DNA from: an uncultured Alistipes sp.
GTDB lineage: Bacteria > Bacteroidota > Bacteroidia > Bacteroidales > Rikenellaceae
DNA: 52,379 nt
Assembly (NCBI GenBank): GCA_904502005.1
Contig: CAJGDC010000006.1
Span: 1 to 52,379, forward strand
Direction: 5' to 3'
The first letter of the stretch is position 1, and every line of letters begins with the position of its first letter. A program made the position numbers and the translations under genes. Shown here piece after piece: positions 7,411 to 17,200 of the stretch. Below the pieces are notes generated by a model. It was given only the letters and a program-made list of their open reading frames with translations. It was not told the origin of the DNA and did not search any database.

Positions 7411-9822
7411 ATGAAAAGGTTAGGTTTAATGATGTTGTGTTCTCTGCTGGTGCTAAGTGCATCGGCAGAGAGCATTGTTCGTGGTCTGGTTAAGGATAGC
7501 CAGAGCAAGGCGGTAGGTTATGCAACTGTGGCGGCAGAGCAGCAGGGTAAGGTCGTAACTGCTGTGGCTGCTGGTGCAGATGGTCGCTTTGAGCTCACTG
7601 TAGCAAAGGATGGCGACTATACCGTTGAAATCTCTGCTGTAGGCTATCAGAGCGAGAAGCGTAAGATGTCGGCTGTGGGCAAGCCGATAGACCTTGGCGA
7701 GGTTGTGCTTGCTGAAGGTGTGGCAGTAGATGCTGTGGCGGTGACAGTTCAGAAACCTATTGTTACTGCCGACGCGGAGAAGCTCAGCTACTCCGTTGAG
7801 GATGACCCTGAGGCGCAGTCGAGCACACTTGAGGAGATTATCCGCAAGATACCGCAGCTCTCGATAGATGCAGACGGCAAGGTGCTGATGAATGGTCAGA
7901 GCGACTATAAAATTCTTGTTAATGGTCGTGCAGCTGGAGCGATGGGTCGTAACTTTAACGATATTATCAAGTCTATGCCCGCCTCGTCTATTAAGAAGAT
8001 TGAGGTAATTACCAATCCGTCAATGAAATACGACGCCGAGGGTGCGGGTGGTGTGCTCAATATCATCACCTCAAAGACCCGCTTTGACGGATATAGCGGA
8101 AATGTTAGCCTTGCAGGTAGCAATTCGTTTAATCGTAACTATTCAGGTCAGTTGTCAAGTAATTTCAATATTCAGAAAGATAAATTTTCCCTTTCGGGTG
8201 GCCTATATATGGGAGGTAGCGATAACGACAACGACCCTACGGGTTATTACGATATTACGATGGAGAATCTCAATGATGATGCACCATACTCAAAGCTCAA
8301 GCAGCTCTCCGAGCAGGGGTGGGGTGGCAAAAACCTCTATGCAAACCTTAGTATGGGTTATCAGATTGATACACTCAATTTGCTGACCGTAGAGGCAAGC
8401 TGTTGGTTTGGTAATTGGAACTCCACGAGAGTAAATAATACCTCTTATTTGGGTGCGGAGGATAATCTGCTTAGCAGCTATACAGCCAATGAGTTCAACA
8501 AGAACCGCTGGAAGGGTGTGGATTTGCTTGCCGCATACGAGCATACTTTTGCCGGCAAGGAGGGTCATAGCCTTACCGTTTCGGAGTACTTCTCTGTAAC
8601 TCCGCCGACCGAAAATATCAGCAATGAGGATACTTTTTACCCTGACGGCACATCTTTACTCTACTCTACTGTTTCGCTAAACAAGGGTTTTGAGAATGTT
8701 CTGCAGGCGGACTATAATAATAAGTGGGGCAAGCACTCGCTTGAGGCGGGTGCGAAGCATACGGTTGAGTATAGCTCGCTTGAGCAGTCAGGAACAACAT
8801 CGGCTCTTGCCTCTACAACAACACTAACAAAGAATATCGCGGCAATATATGCAGGTTATGCCTTTAACCATAAGAGCCTTACTGCCCGTGCAGGTGCTCG
8901 ACTGGAGGGTGCATGGTACGACTCAAAGAGTGTGATGGATAAGACAGAGAAGTATAGCAGTGTGCTGATAAACGTTGTGCCGTATCTCTCAATTTCGTAC
9001 AAGATTAAGCAGGCGCACAGCCTCTCGCTATCATACTCTGAGCGACTCTCTCGCCCTGGTATCCAGTCACTCTCGCCCTATGTTACAGAAACTTCACTCT
9101 CGCGTAGCTATGGAAATCCAGACCTTAAGACTGGAGTAAACCACAGCGTAAGGCTCAAGTATGCCTGGATGAATAACAAGTGGACCGTATCGCCAGAGAT
9201 TATGACAATGTTCTCGAACAACCGCGTGGCGCCGTATCAGTTTGTAGATAAAGATGGACTAATCAACAGCACCTATCTCAACCACGGTCGTAACCGCGCC
9301 TATGCACTGCAAACTTCGCTCTCTTATCGTCCGTCGCAGAAACTGCAACTTGCAGCAGATTTTCGTGTAGGATACTTTGAGGATGGTATTCCGTCAGAGA
9401 ATGTTGGTGTTGCGGGCTGGGCTTTCTCGGAGAGCGTGAATGCTACAATTGCCCTTTGGAAGGGTGCACGCCTAACCCTGAGTGAATACTGCGCAAAGAT
9501 GCAGCCGCAGCAGACTATGGTGGCCCAGAATTGGTTCCTTACAACCTCTGCCAGACTTGGTCAGAAACTGCTCAAAGATAAGCTGGAACTCTCTGTTTCG
9601 GTGCAGAATCCACATAGCAAGAACATGAAGCACGAGTTACTGATGAGTGCGCCGACATATTTACAAACTCTTGTTGCGACGAATATCACGCGCTCTATCC
9701 GCTTCTCGGTATCCTATCGCTTTGGTAAGCAGGGTATCTATGTTAAGCGAACACGACGGAAGGCGGACAATACAACCGAGGAGATTGGCGGAACGAGCCA
9801 ACAACAAAGCGGAGGTATGTAG
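7411..9822 (+). CDS. Outer-membrane beta-barrel receptor with carboxypeptidase-like N-terminal domain
   Basis: An 803-residue TonB-dependent-receptor-like protein. A signal peptide covers residues 1-19 (ends SASA), followed by a carboxypeptidase D regulatory-like fold at about 20-105 (IVRGLVKDSQSKAVGYATV), then a plug-like domain at about 110-225 (LEEIIRKIPQLSID, ILVNGRAAG, KKIEVITNPSMKYDAEGAGGVLNIIT). The rest is an outer-membrane barrel of the OMP_b-brl_3 type (SLSYSERLSRPGIQSLSPY). No SusD partner follows, so it is not a classical polysaccharide-utilisation pair; the ligand is unknown. The ATG at 7411 follows the promoter; an in-frame TTG at 7375 falls inside the -7 box and is rejected. 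A bidirectional terminator follows. Confidence 0.9.
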   Translation: MKRLGLMMLCSLLVLSASAESIVRGLVKDSQSKAVGYATVAAEQQGKVVTAVAAGADGRFELTVAKDGDYTVEISAVGYQSEKRKMSAVGKPIDLGEVVLAEGVAVDAVAVTVQKPIVTADAEKLSYSVEDDPEAQSSTLEEIIRKIPQLSIDADGKVLMNGQSDYKILVNGRAAGAMGRNFNDIIKSMPASSIKKIEVITNPSMKYDAEGAGGVLNIITSKTRFDGYSGNVSLAGSNSFNRNYSGQLSSNFNIQKDKFSLSGGLYMGGSDNDNDPTGYYDITMENLNDDAPYSKLKQLSEQGWGGKNLYANLSMGYQIDTLNLLTVEASCWFGNWNSTRVNNTSYLGAEDNLLSSYTANEFNKNRWKGVDLLAAYEHTFAGKEGHSLTVSEYFSVTPPTENISNEDTFYPDGTSLLYSTVSLNKGFENVLQADYNNKWGKHSLEAGAKHTVEYSSLEQSGTTSALASTTTLTKNIAAIYAGYAFNHKSLTARAGARLEGAWYDSKSVMDKTEKYSSVLINVVPYLSISYKIKQAHSLSLSYSERLSRPGIQSLSPYVTETSLSRSYGNPDLKTGVNHSVRLKYAWMNNKWTVSPEIMTMFSNNRVAPYQFVDKDGLINSTYLNHGRNRAYALQTSLSYRPSQKLQLAADFRVGYFEDGIPSENVGVAGWAFSESVNATIALWKGARLTLSEYCAKMQPQQTMVAQNWFLTTSARLGQKLLKDKLELSVSVQNPHSKNMKHELLMSAPTYLQTLVATNITRSIRFSVSYRFGKQGIYVKRTRRKADNTTEEIGGTSQQQSGGM

Positions 9823-9837
9823 AAGTTCATATCGCAA

Positions 9838-9881
9838 AACAATCAGGGCTGAAATTCTCATAAATTTCAGCCCTGATTGTT
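9838..9881. terminator. Bidirectional hairpin terminator between convergent genes
   Basis: A perfect 19-bp inverted repeat (arms 9838-9856 and 9863-9881, starting AACAATCAGGG and ending CCCTGATTGTT) has a 6-nt loop. It lies between the receptor gene and the YkvA-like gene, which converge here. Confidence 0.85.
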
Positions 9882-9890
9882 TGATCTGCT

Positions 9891-10319
9891 TTATGCAACT
9901 TGTGGCGCTGTGCCAAACCAATCGTTGAGGGTAGAGTCAACTTTGTCGTTGATCTCCGGGGTAATCTTATCCTTGATTTTGCGATAGACGTATAGCAAAG
10001 CCAGACCGTCATCCAGAATACCCATGAATTTGTAGACCACGCGAGGTATCAAGTCCATTGGCAGAATAGTATAGGCAATGGCTGCATAGATAAGCACTTT
10101 GTCAAGAGTTGAGGTTTTGCTATCTGTCAGCACGTAAAAACATTGTAGCAGTGGGCGTGCAGCTGTACGACCAACCTTGAATGCCCATGGACGAATCTTT
10201 GCAGAGAGCTCCTCTATTTTTAGGCGCCAATCAATGTTTTTTACCTTCGCAAGGAGTGGTTTAATATTCTTGCCCATAATCATATAGGCTAGAATCATCA
10301 GTGAAATTGTGAGTAACAT
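9891..10319 (-). CDS. YkvA/DUF1232 family membrane protein
   Basis: A 142-residue protein with a hydrophobic N-terminal segment (residues 1-16) and a DUF1232 domain at about 78-118 (IYAAIAYTILPMDLIPR, then GILDDGLALLYV). The AxxYxxxPxDLIPD-like core with the following DD is the family signature. The biochemical function is unknown; in other bacteria members are small membrane-associated proteins. The gene stands alone, followed by the shared terminator, with a 76-bp AT-rich gap to the upstream phosphatase gene on the same strand. Confidence 0.85.
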   Translation of the reverse strand: MLLTISLMILAYMIMGKNIKPLLAKVKNIDWRLKIEELSAKIRPWAFKVGRTAARPLLQCFYVLTDSKTSTLDKVLIYAAIAYTILPMDLIPRVVYKFMGILDDGLALLYVYRKIKDKITPEINDKVDSTLNDWFGTAPQVA

Positions 10320-10395
10320 AATTCTCTATTAGTTTTGTCTGTTTACTATATAGAGGGTTATTCTCAAAAAATATTGCAGTTACTCACAACTTTTT

Positions 10396-11655
10396 TTACT
10401 GAATCTGTGAAAGCAGGTGCTTACGAATATCACTCCAACGGTAATAGACACTCTGAACAGGTGTAGCAACGCTGCTATCAAGAATCTGCTCACGCTCGTT
10501 ATGCAAAATCTTGACCAATATGTCGTCACTCTTTTTACTGCGATAGAATATCATCTGAATATTTGCGCCCATAGGGGTCACTTCGTTGATACGCCACTTG
10601 TAGCTGATATTTGCCCAGTCGTCGGTAACGGTATTAGCGCACTTAATGCCCAGGATATATGCAAATGGTATAACAGTCACGTCGTGTGCAAAGCGTAGTG
10701 TTGCCTGCTCGTCACCCTTAGCAATAGCTCTGTCGGCTGTAGAGATAACGTTCTCAACAAATGGGTATATGCCCGACATAATCACCTTGCCAAAAGGCTT
10801 TGATGGGCCAGTTAGGGCGTAGCGGCGTATGTTTGATGCACGCCACATACCAGCTCTCTCCTCCTCGGTAAAGATGTAGTCAAGATTTGGCACTGCTGCG
10901 AGCGGTGTAGAACCGAGAATACCACCCATGAGGAATGAATAGTGGGCAAACTTCTTATGGTCAACACCTTGCTGTGGCTTGGTGAAAATACGATTTAAGA
11001 AAGGATTAATATCTGGCATATAGGCGTAGTGTAGCGAGTCACTCAGCCCACGCGCATCCTGCTTTACAGAGTTAAGACCTGTGTATGCCTTCAAGTAGCC
11101 ATTATCATCGCTCGACTCCATACGTATCTCGGATGTAGGTACCATTCTTGAAATCTGACGTACTGCCGACGCCATGCTTAGGATACATCGCTGAACAGTC
11201 GTAGAGCGAGCGTCTATGTAGCAGTTCTTGTGGAAAATCTCTGGGAAATTTTCAACCATACGTTCAGCTACGGAGCGATGCTGCTCAAAACCGAGTGGAG
11301 ATAGCTCTCCGTCACGATTCTCAGCATCGGCAACAATGATGCGAAGGTCTGTAAGATAACGCTTACCGAGCTCTGTGAGCTCACCTGACTTCTCGGCTGC
11401 AGTGAGAATCTGCAACGGATAGGTATAGGTATTAAAGCCTGAGTGCCAACGTGAGCCGTGGCGAGCAAGATGGCTCATATAGAATGGCTTGTAGCCCTTT
11501 GGAGCCTTTGTTAGGCTCTTGTCGCGGTTTTCAGCAGGGTATGGGCGGTAGAGCTCAAACTTGTAATCTTTGTCAAAACCTGCGATCTCCTTAGCACTCT
11601 GTGCCGTTGTGCTTAATACAAAGAGCGAGAAGATTAATAGTAGGGTAGTCTTCAT
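10396..11655 (-). CDS. Secreted histidine-type (acid) phosphatase
   Basis: A 419-residue exported enzyme of the histidine phosphatase superfamily, branch 2 (the phytase / glucose-1-phosphatase / MINPP group). A signal peptide ends near TTAQS at residues 16-20. The catalytic motif is ARHGSRWH at 64-71 (nucleophile His66), and the proton donor is in FAHDVTV at about residue 325. The HD rather than HAE donor fits the acid-phosphatase side more than MINPP, but the substrate cannot be read from sequence. The ATG overlaps the last base of the upstream desulfidase-family stop (TAATG), so the two are translationally coupled although their chemistry looks unrelated. Confidence 0.9.
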   Translation of the reverse strand: MKTTLLLIFSLFVLSTTAQSAKEIAGFDKDYKFELYRPYPAENRDKSLTKAPKGYKPFYMSHLARHGSRWHSGFNTYTYPLQILTAAEKSGELTELGKRYLTDLRIIVADAENRDGELSPLGFEQHRSVAERMVENFPEIFHKNCYIDARSTTVQRCILSMASAVRQISRMVPTSEIRMESSDDNGYLKAYTGLNSVKQDARGLSDSLHYAYMPDINPFLNRIFTKPQQGVDHKKFAHYSFLMGGILGSTPLAAVPNLDYIFTEEERAGMWRASNIRRYALTGPSKPFGKVIMSGIYPFVENVISTADRAIAKGDEQATLRFAHDVTVIPFAYILGIKCANTVTDDWANISYKWRINEVTPMGANIQMIFYRSKKSDDILVKILHNEREQILDSSVATPVQSVYYRWSDIRKHLLSQIQ

Positions 11656-12929
11656 TATTTATTAGTCATTATTTCAAGAATCAGCTTGTCTGTCTCACGC
11701 ATACCGTTGCGGCCGATGTTTGTAAGGTTGGCGATGCACTTGTCTACGTTGTCATCAATAATACCCTCCAGCGAGGTTGTATATCGCTGCTCTATGGCAA
11801 GTACTGCCGACAGTACAGCCGTGGATACTCCACTTGTAACCTTAAGCGAGCAGCTTGGCTTCGCACCGTCGCAAATCATACCTGTAAGGTTTGCTACCAT
11901 ATTCTTTACAGCAAAGCATACCTCATTAAACTCTCCGCCCATTAGGTATGTTATTCCGCAGCTTGAACCTGTTGCTGCCACAACACATCCACATAGTGCT
12001 GATAGACGACCCAGGCTCTGCTTGATGTACACTACAGTCAGATGGCTCAATGCTAGCGCACGTAGCAGCTTCTCCTCGCTTACCCCCTTCTCTCTTCCAA
12101 AGACAACAACAGGAACTGTTGCCGAGATACCCTGATTTCCGCTGCCAGAGTTGCTCATTACCGGCACCATGGCGCCGCTCATACGAGCATCACATGCACC
12201 GCTGGTATAGGATAGAATCTTTGTGAAGAGTGTATCACCAAAGATGCTCTCTTTTGCTGTTGTATGCATCAGACGACCCAGTCCATGACCATAGTCGCCC
12301 GTAAATGATACCTCTGCAGCGCCAATGTTCATCTTCTCAGCCTCCTTGAGCCACATAATCTCACTTAAATCGACTGTTGTGGCATATTCGTAGACATCTC
12401 GAAGGGTTAGTGTTGGCTCGCTCTGCTCTGTGGTGTTATCACCACCCTCAGAGCACTTAGTAAGGATAACCTCACCATTGCGACTCACCTCTGTAAAGTT
12501 GGTGTGTGTGCCCTCGATAATGGCTTTGGCGCTATCATTATCGCTCCATGCCTCTACGCAGATATAGAGCATCTGGTTGGTCTGGCGGTCAATGTCAATC
12601 TTTATCTCTGCACTCTCAAGGTAGCTCTTTGCACGCTCAACGGCGCAGCTATCTGCATCTTTAAGCACCTGCAACTCGTACTCAGACTTGCCCGCCACAG
12701 CACCAAGAGCTACTGCGATAGGCAGACCAGTCATGCCGGTGTTAGGAATACCTACACCCATGGCATTTTTGTAGATGTTAGGGCTTAGGAGTACCTTTAT
12801 TCGCTTAGGTAGAGTTCCTAATGTCTCGCACGCCTTAGCTACGCAGAGAGAGACAGCTATAGGCTCTGTGCAACCAATCGCAGGGATAACCTCGCGGTGT
12901 AATAGAGCGTTTATGTGAGCGTAATTCAT
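11655..12929 (-). CDS. L-cysteine desulfidase / UPF0597 family protein (CyuA-like)
   Basis: A 424-residue iron-sulfur enzyme related to the L-serine dehydratase alpha chain. The family signature AIGCTEP is at residues 17-23 (Cys20). Further conserved cysteines occur in GACDARMSG, LCGCVVAATGSSCG and GMICDGAKPSC, three of which would ligate the [4Fe-4S] cluster. SGSGNQG is the other diagnostic motif. Known members release sulfide and ammonia from L-cysteine (CyuA/YhaM). In this window no cysteine transporter is adjacent; instead it is sandwiched between a cation exchanger (4 bp upstream) and a phosphatase (1-bp overlap). Confidence 0.92.
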   Translation of the reverse strand: MNYAHINALLHREVIPAIGCTEPIAVSLCVAKACETLGTLPKRIKVLLSPNIYKNAMGVGIPNTGMTGLPIAVALGAVAGKSEYELQVLKDADSCAVERAKSYLESAEIKIDIDRQTNQMLYICVEAWSDNDSAKAIIEGTHTNFTEVSRNGEVILTKCSEGGDNTTEQSEPTLTLRDVYEYATTVDLSEIMWLKEAEKMNIGAAEVSFTGDYGHGLGRLMHTTAKESIFGDTLFTKILSYTSGACDARMSGAMVPVMSNSGSGNQGISATVPVVVFGREKGVSEEKLLRALALSHLTVVYIKQSLGRLSALCGCVVAATGSSCGITYLMGGEFNEVCFAVKNMVANLTGMICDGAKPSCSLKVTSGVSTAVLSAVLAIEQRYTTSLEGIIDDNVDKCIANLTNIGRNGMRETDKLILEIMTNK

Positions 12930-12933
12930 ATTG

Positions 12934-13872
12934 TTAGTCGATTAAGTACCATATATATAATACATAGGCGGCAAGGAATGCCACAGCCTCCATGCGTGTA
13001 ATTACACGGTGACCAAATACCTTTGCCGATATTGCAAGTAGCACCGCTGCACCAAAGAATACCCCAAGGTCAATATATGTAATGCTACCCATAGCCAGTG
13101 GGGTAATTGTCGCACAAGAGCCTAAAATGAGCAGTATATTTGCGATATTTGAGCCTATCACATTGCCCAATGCTAATGCTCCGTGCCCCTTTGATACCGC
13201 AACTAAACTTGCCGCAAGCTCTGGCAGTGATGTTCCACCCGCAAGGAGCGTGATACCTATTACTCGTTCGCTGATTCCTAAACTACGAGCAACTGTGATT
13301 GCCGAGTCCAGTGTTAAATCAGCGCCGTATACTAATGCCACTAAACCCAATGCGACTAATAGTAGCGACTTTATCCAAGAGAAATTGCTACTTTCTTGAG
13401 GCTCGTCCTCCTGCACGCCTTGCTCCTTGTTGCCCGATTTGATTGAGAAGATAATCACTGCGATATAGCACAACACCATAACTATGCCCTCAATTCGTGA
13501 GAGCTTACCACCCCAAAGCATTGCCACCAATGCAAGCGATACGGCAAGACAGAGCCAAATGTCTACTCTAAGGTTGTTCTTTGTAAAGGATACCGGCTTG
13601 ATTAGTGCGCAAATTCCAAGTATAAAGAGGATGTTGAATATATTTGAACCTACAATGTTTCCGATTGCCATGTCGGCACTGCCAGCAAATGTAGATGCTA
13701 CGCTAACGGTAAGCTCGGGCAATGATGTGCCTACGGCGACAATGGTCATTCCGATGATATACTCACTCATTTTCAGCCTCTGCGCAATTGCAGCCGAACC
13801 ATTCGTAAGCCAAGTAGCTCCAGATGTAATCATTACAAAGCCGATGATGAGCAAAATCCACGTTAAAATCAT
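12934..13872 (-). CDS. Calcium/sodium antiporter (CaCA family, YrbG-like)
   Basis: A 312-residue integral membrane exchanger with ten or so hydrophobic segments. The two inverted alpha-repeats that form the ion pathway are clear: VGTSLPEL at 47-54 followed by GNIVGSNIFNILFILG, and GGTSLPEL at about 212-219 followed by GNVIGSNIANILLILG. An acidic and polar loop (EQGVQEDEPQESS) joins the halves. The likely role is Ca2+ (or other cation) efflux driven by Na+ or H+. It is the first gene of a minus-strand run with the desulfidase-family and phosphatase genes. Confidence 0.93.
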   Translation of the reverse strand: MILTWILLIIGFVMITSGATWLTNGSAAIAQRLKMSEYIIGMTIVAVGTSLPELTVSVASTFAGSADMAIGNIVGSNIFNILFILGICALIKPVSFTKNNLRVDIWLCLAVSLALVAMLWGGKLSRIEGIVMVLCYIAVIIFSIKSGNKEQGVQEDEPQESSNFSWIKSLLLVALGLVALVYGADLTLDSAITVARSLGISERVIGITLLAGGTSLPELAASLVAVSKGHGALALGNVIGSNIANILLILGSCATITPLAMGSITYIDLGVFFGAAVLLAISAKVFGHRVITRMEAVAFLAAYVLYIWYLID

Positions 13873-13904
13873 GCTAAAATCAAACTATTTTGTTAAAACC
13901 GCTA

Positions 13905-13912
13905 CAAAGATA
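13905..13912 (-). promoter_or_regulatory. -7 box for the antiporter-led operon
   Basis: The minus strand reads TATCTTTG, a consensus -7 box, about 33 bp upstream of the antiporter ATG. No good -33 TTTG is present at the usual distance. Confidence 0.45.
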
Positions 13913-13942
13913 GTAAAAAAATAGAATTTTTCTTTGAAAAAG

Positions 13943-13973
13943 TTTGGAAGTAACAAAATTTTGCCTACCTTTG
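13943..13973 (+). promoter_or_regulatory. Promoter for tRNA-Phe
   Basis: TTTG at 13943-13946 and TACCTTTG at 13966-13973 are exactly 19 bp apart, a perfect Bacteroidota consensus. Transcription would start about 20 nt before the mature tRNA. Confidence 0.85.
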
Positions 13974-13999
13974 CACTCGCAATCAGAAATGATGCCGAT

Positions 14000-14072
14000 G
14001 GTGCCATAGCTCAGTTGGTAGAGCAAAGGACTGAAAATCCTTGTGTCCCTGGTTCGAATCCCGGTGGCACCA
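14000..14072 (+). tRNA. tRNA-Phe (anticodon GAA)
   Basis: A 73-nt cloverleaf: 7-bp acceptor stem GGTGCCA/TGGCACC with discriminator A, D-stem GCTC/GAGC, anticodon stem AAGGA/TCCTT with loop CTGAAAA giving anticodon GAA, and T-stem CCTGG/CCCGG with TTCGAAT loop. The 3' CCA is not encoded. It has its own perfect promoter and terminator. Confidence 0.98.
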
Positions 14073-14076
14073 CGAA

Positions 14077-14106
14077 AAGAGAACTCTTATGAGTTCTCTT
14101 TTTTTT
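14077..14106 (+). terminator. Intrinsic terminator of tRNA-Phe
   Basis: A 10-bp stem AAGAGAACTC/GAGTTCTCTT with TTAT loop is followed by a run of T residues, starting 5 nt after the tRNA. Confidence 0.9.
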
Positions 14107-14181
14107 GTTTGTGTGTGGTCGTCGGAGGAATAGGGATGATGTTTTGGTGAATAAATGTGATAAACAGTTCATACTGTGAAC

Positions 14182-14215
14182 AAAAAAAAGTGCGACAAGC
14201 TTTTGCCTGTCGCAC
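14182..14215 (-). terminator. Intrinsic terminator of the coiled-coil lipoprotein gene
   Basis: On the minus strand the stem TGTCGCAC pairs with GTGCGACA (8 bp, 14190-14197 with 14208-14215), followed by a T8 tract. It lies 22 bp beyond the lipoprotein stop codon. Confidence 0.85.
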
Positions 14216-14236
14216 CTTTTTTATAAACCTTTGGGA

Positions 14237-17200
14237 TTACTCGTTAAGACCAACCTCCTTAGGGTTCTCAATCTTAGCCTCTACACCCTTAGCGTCAACA
14301 GTGTTGAGGTTAACATTAGTAACAGTGTTGTTAGTAATGTTTGCAATAGTGTTATCGTCAAGACGACCGATCAATGTACCGATTGTGCTGAAGTAGTCCT
14401 TAGTATCAACATAAGAACCTGCGATCATCTGGTCAAGGACGATCTCGCAATTCTCAACTACGTTACCAGACATCTCATCGATAGTGTTAGCGCGACCAAC
14501 GAGGCCAGCTACCTCACGGTATCCCTTAACGTTAACGCCAGAAACCTTGTTGTTAATAACCTTATCTGCACCAATGCCGTTGTCAGCGAGGTAACCCACG
14601 AGAGCACCAGCCTTGTCACCATTGTCGAATACACCAGTTACGAACTCAGGGAGCAATACGATTGTTGTGTTGCTAACCTCACAACCCTCAACTGTACCGA
14701 ACAGTACAGATGCTACAGCACCAGCATAGTGGCAACCGCTAATGTTAGCGTCAGTAACCTTAATGTTCTTAAGAGTACCAAGTACCCAACCGAACAGACC
14801 TGAAGGAGTTGTGCTGTACTCTACAACGTTCAACTTAGAGATAGTCTTGTTGTTACCGTTGTATGTACCCTCGAATCTCTCATTCCATGAGCTACCGATA
14901 GCAGTCCATGGCTTTGTAAGCTCCATATCAGTTACCTGATTTACAGTCTTCTCCTTGTATGACTTGTAATCTGCAGCGAACTGGAAGAGAGCAGCTGAGT
15001 TCTGCTTAGCGTCGAACTTGAGTGAACGACCTGCAGCGTTAGCAACAAGCTGATCAGCTACTGTAGAAGTAGTTACGTCGTAACCGAGGTAGAGGTCACC
15101 CTTGCGGTCAGTTACATAACGACGACCGAGCTCAGCGTTAAGAATGTTGTAAACATTTACACCCTCAGCCTCAAGAGCAGGCTTAACAGCGCCAGTCTGA
15201 CGACCAACGAGTGCGCTCTCAGTTGCGAATGGAACGTATGAACCGTAAGCGTTAACAACCTGGTTGATCCAGATGTTTACATTCTCAACAACAACATTCT
15301 CATACTTGTTAAGGTTAGCCATACCAGCTACAGCACCGAGGTCACGATAACCCTCGATATCAGCGTTCTTAACAGAGCAGTTAGTGATTGCGTTAGGATC
15401 CTGCATCTGAGCTACAAGACCACCAACCTTGTCACCGTCGTCACCGTTAGAGATAGCGTAACCAACGAAGCCGTCAACGTGGCAGTTGTCAATGTTACCC
15501 CAAAGCTGAGTAGCAACAGGAGCGATGCGGCCAAGACCGATAAGAGCTATGTTGTTCATTGTAACGTTCTTAACATCACCAACGTATGAACCGAACAGAC
15601 CAAGATCCTTAGCAGATGGATCGTTGATAGTGAGGTTAGAAACAACCTTGTTCTGACCGTCGAAGTTGAGTGAACGATAGAGCTTACCCTCCCAGTTGTT
15701 GATAGCCTTGAATGTGCACTTATCATCCTCGAAGTAAGTCTTACCACCGAAGTCAATGTTATCAGTGAAGATTACATTGCTGTAAGTGTAGTAGTCCTTA
15801 ATAACAACATTGTTAGAGAACCAAGCAAGACCGTTAGCAGTGAAGATCTCCAAAGTGTGATCTGCAGCATCTACAGAAGTTGCATCAACCTCAGCGCCGA
15901 GAGCATACTGAATACGGAGAGATGAGTTATCGAAGTTAAATACGTTCTTGTTCTCAGCCCATGCATATGGAGCCTTAGCAGCTGGAAGAACACGACCAAT
16001 GATGTGACCGATGTTAGCTGGCTTGATGTAGCCTGGGTAGAGAGCTGGACGCTGGTTAACGAGTACCTGAACGTTGTTTGTGAGGTTGTCACTAACATTG
16101 TCTGTACCTACATAAGCAGTACCAACTACAGAACCTGCATCACGGAAACCATTGATCTTAACGCCAGAAACTACACAATTCTTAACATTGTAGTATGGAC
16201 CATTCTCTGTGTCAGCCTCAAGGTAACCAACGATACCACCAACAGAGTTACCATCATCCCAACCAGATGCTGTATTAACTGGAGTAGCAGTAACTACAGA
16301 GTTGTCAACTGAACAGTTCTCAACATTACCACAAATATGACCAACGAGACCACCAACACGTACAGTACCCTCAATTGTAGCGTTCATTACGTGGAGACCC
16401 TCGATGTTACCTACTACATAACCGAAGAGACCTACATTCTCCTCACCCTTAATCTTAAGACCATTAACGATAGCATTGTTACCAACAACTGTCAATGACT
16501 TCTCACCTCCGTTGAAGTTAATAGGCAAGAACTCGCCTGCAGGCTTGTTTGATATATAACCGTTCATCATAAGAAGATCCTTCAGCTCAGGAAGAACATC
16601 GAAGATAACAGTAACCTTGTTATAAGAAACGTTGTTGAGATCAGCAGCTACAGACAACCAATAGAGATCACCTGGCTCAGTAATGTAATATACATTCTTC
16701 TCAACACGTGGACCAACGATGTTGTAAATTGCGTTAACTGCATAGCTCCAATCAGTAGCAATAGCACTCTTAGCAGAGAGCTTCAAAGTAGCAGCGTGAC
16801 CAATGTGGTTGAACATGTCAAACTCGCTTTCAGAAACCATCTTAACAGAAGTACCCTCTACAGCAACACACTTATCAACATCAGCTACCTCAACATCCAT
16901 GTTAAGATCAAGAGCACCCTCTGCCATATTGTGACGAGCAGCAATCTCTGCAGTAGTGTAGAACTTCTTACCGTCAGTAAGCTTGAATGTGTAACCCTCT
17001 ACAACATTTACCAAAGACTCAGTAGCCTTAGTCCACTTCTTAGAGAATACGATTGCGTTCTGGTCTGCATCGTAGTTAGGGTGAGACTCCTCGATAGTCT
17101 TGTTCTCAGCGTTTACGAATGTGTACTGGTACTGAGCATCGCTGTTCTCGTGGATGAATACAAAGTCAGACATTGCCTGAGTCTTCTGAGTCTCAACACC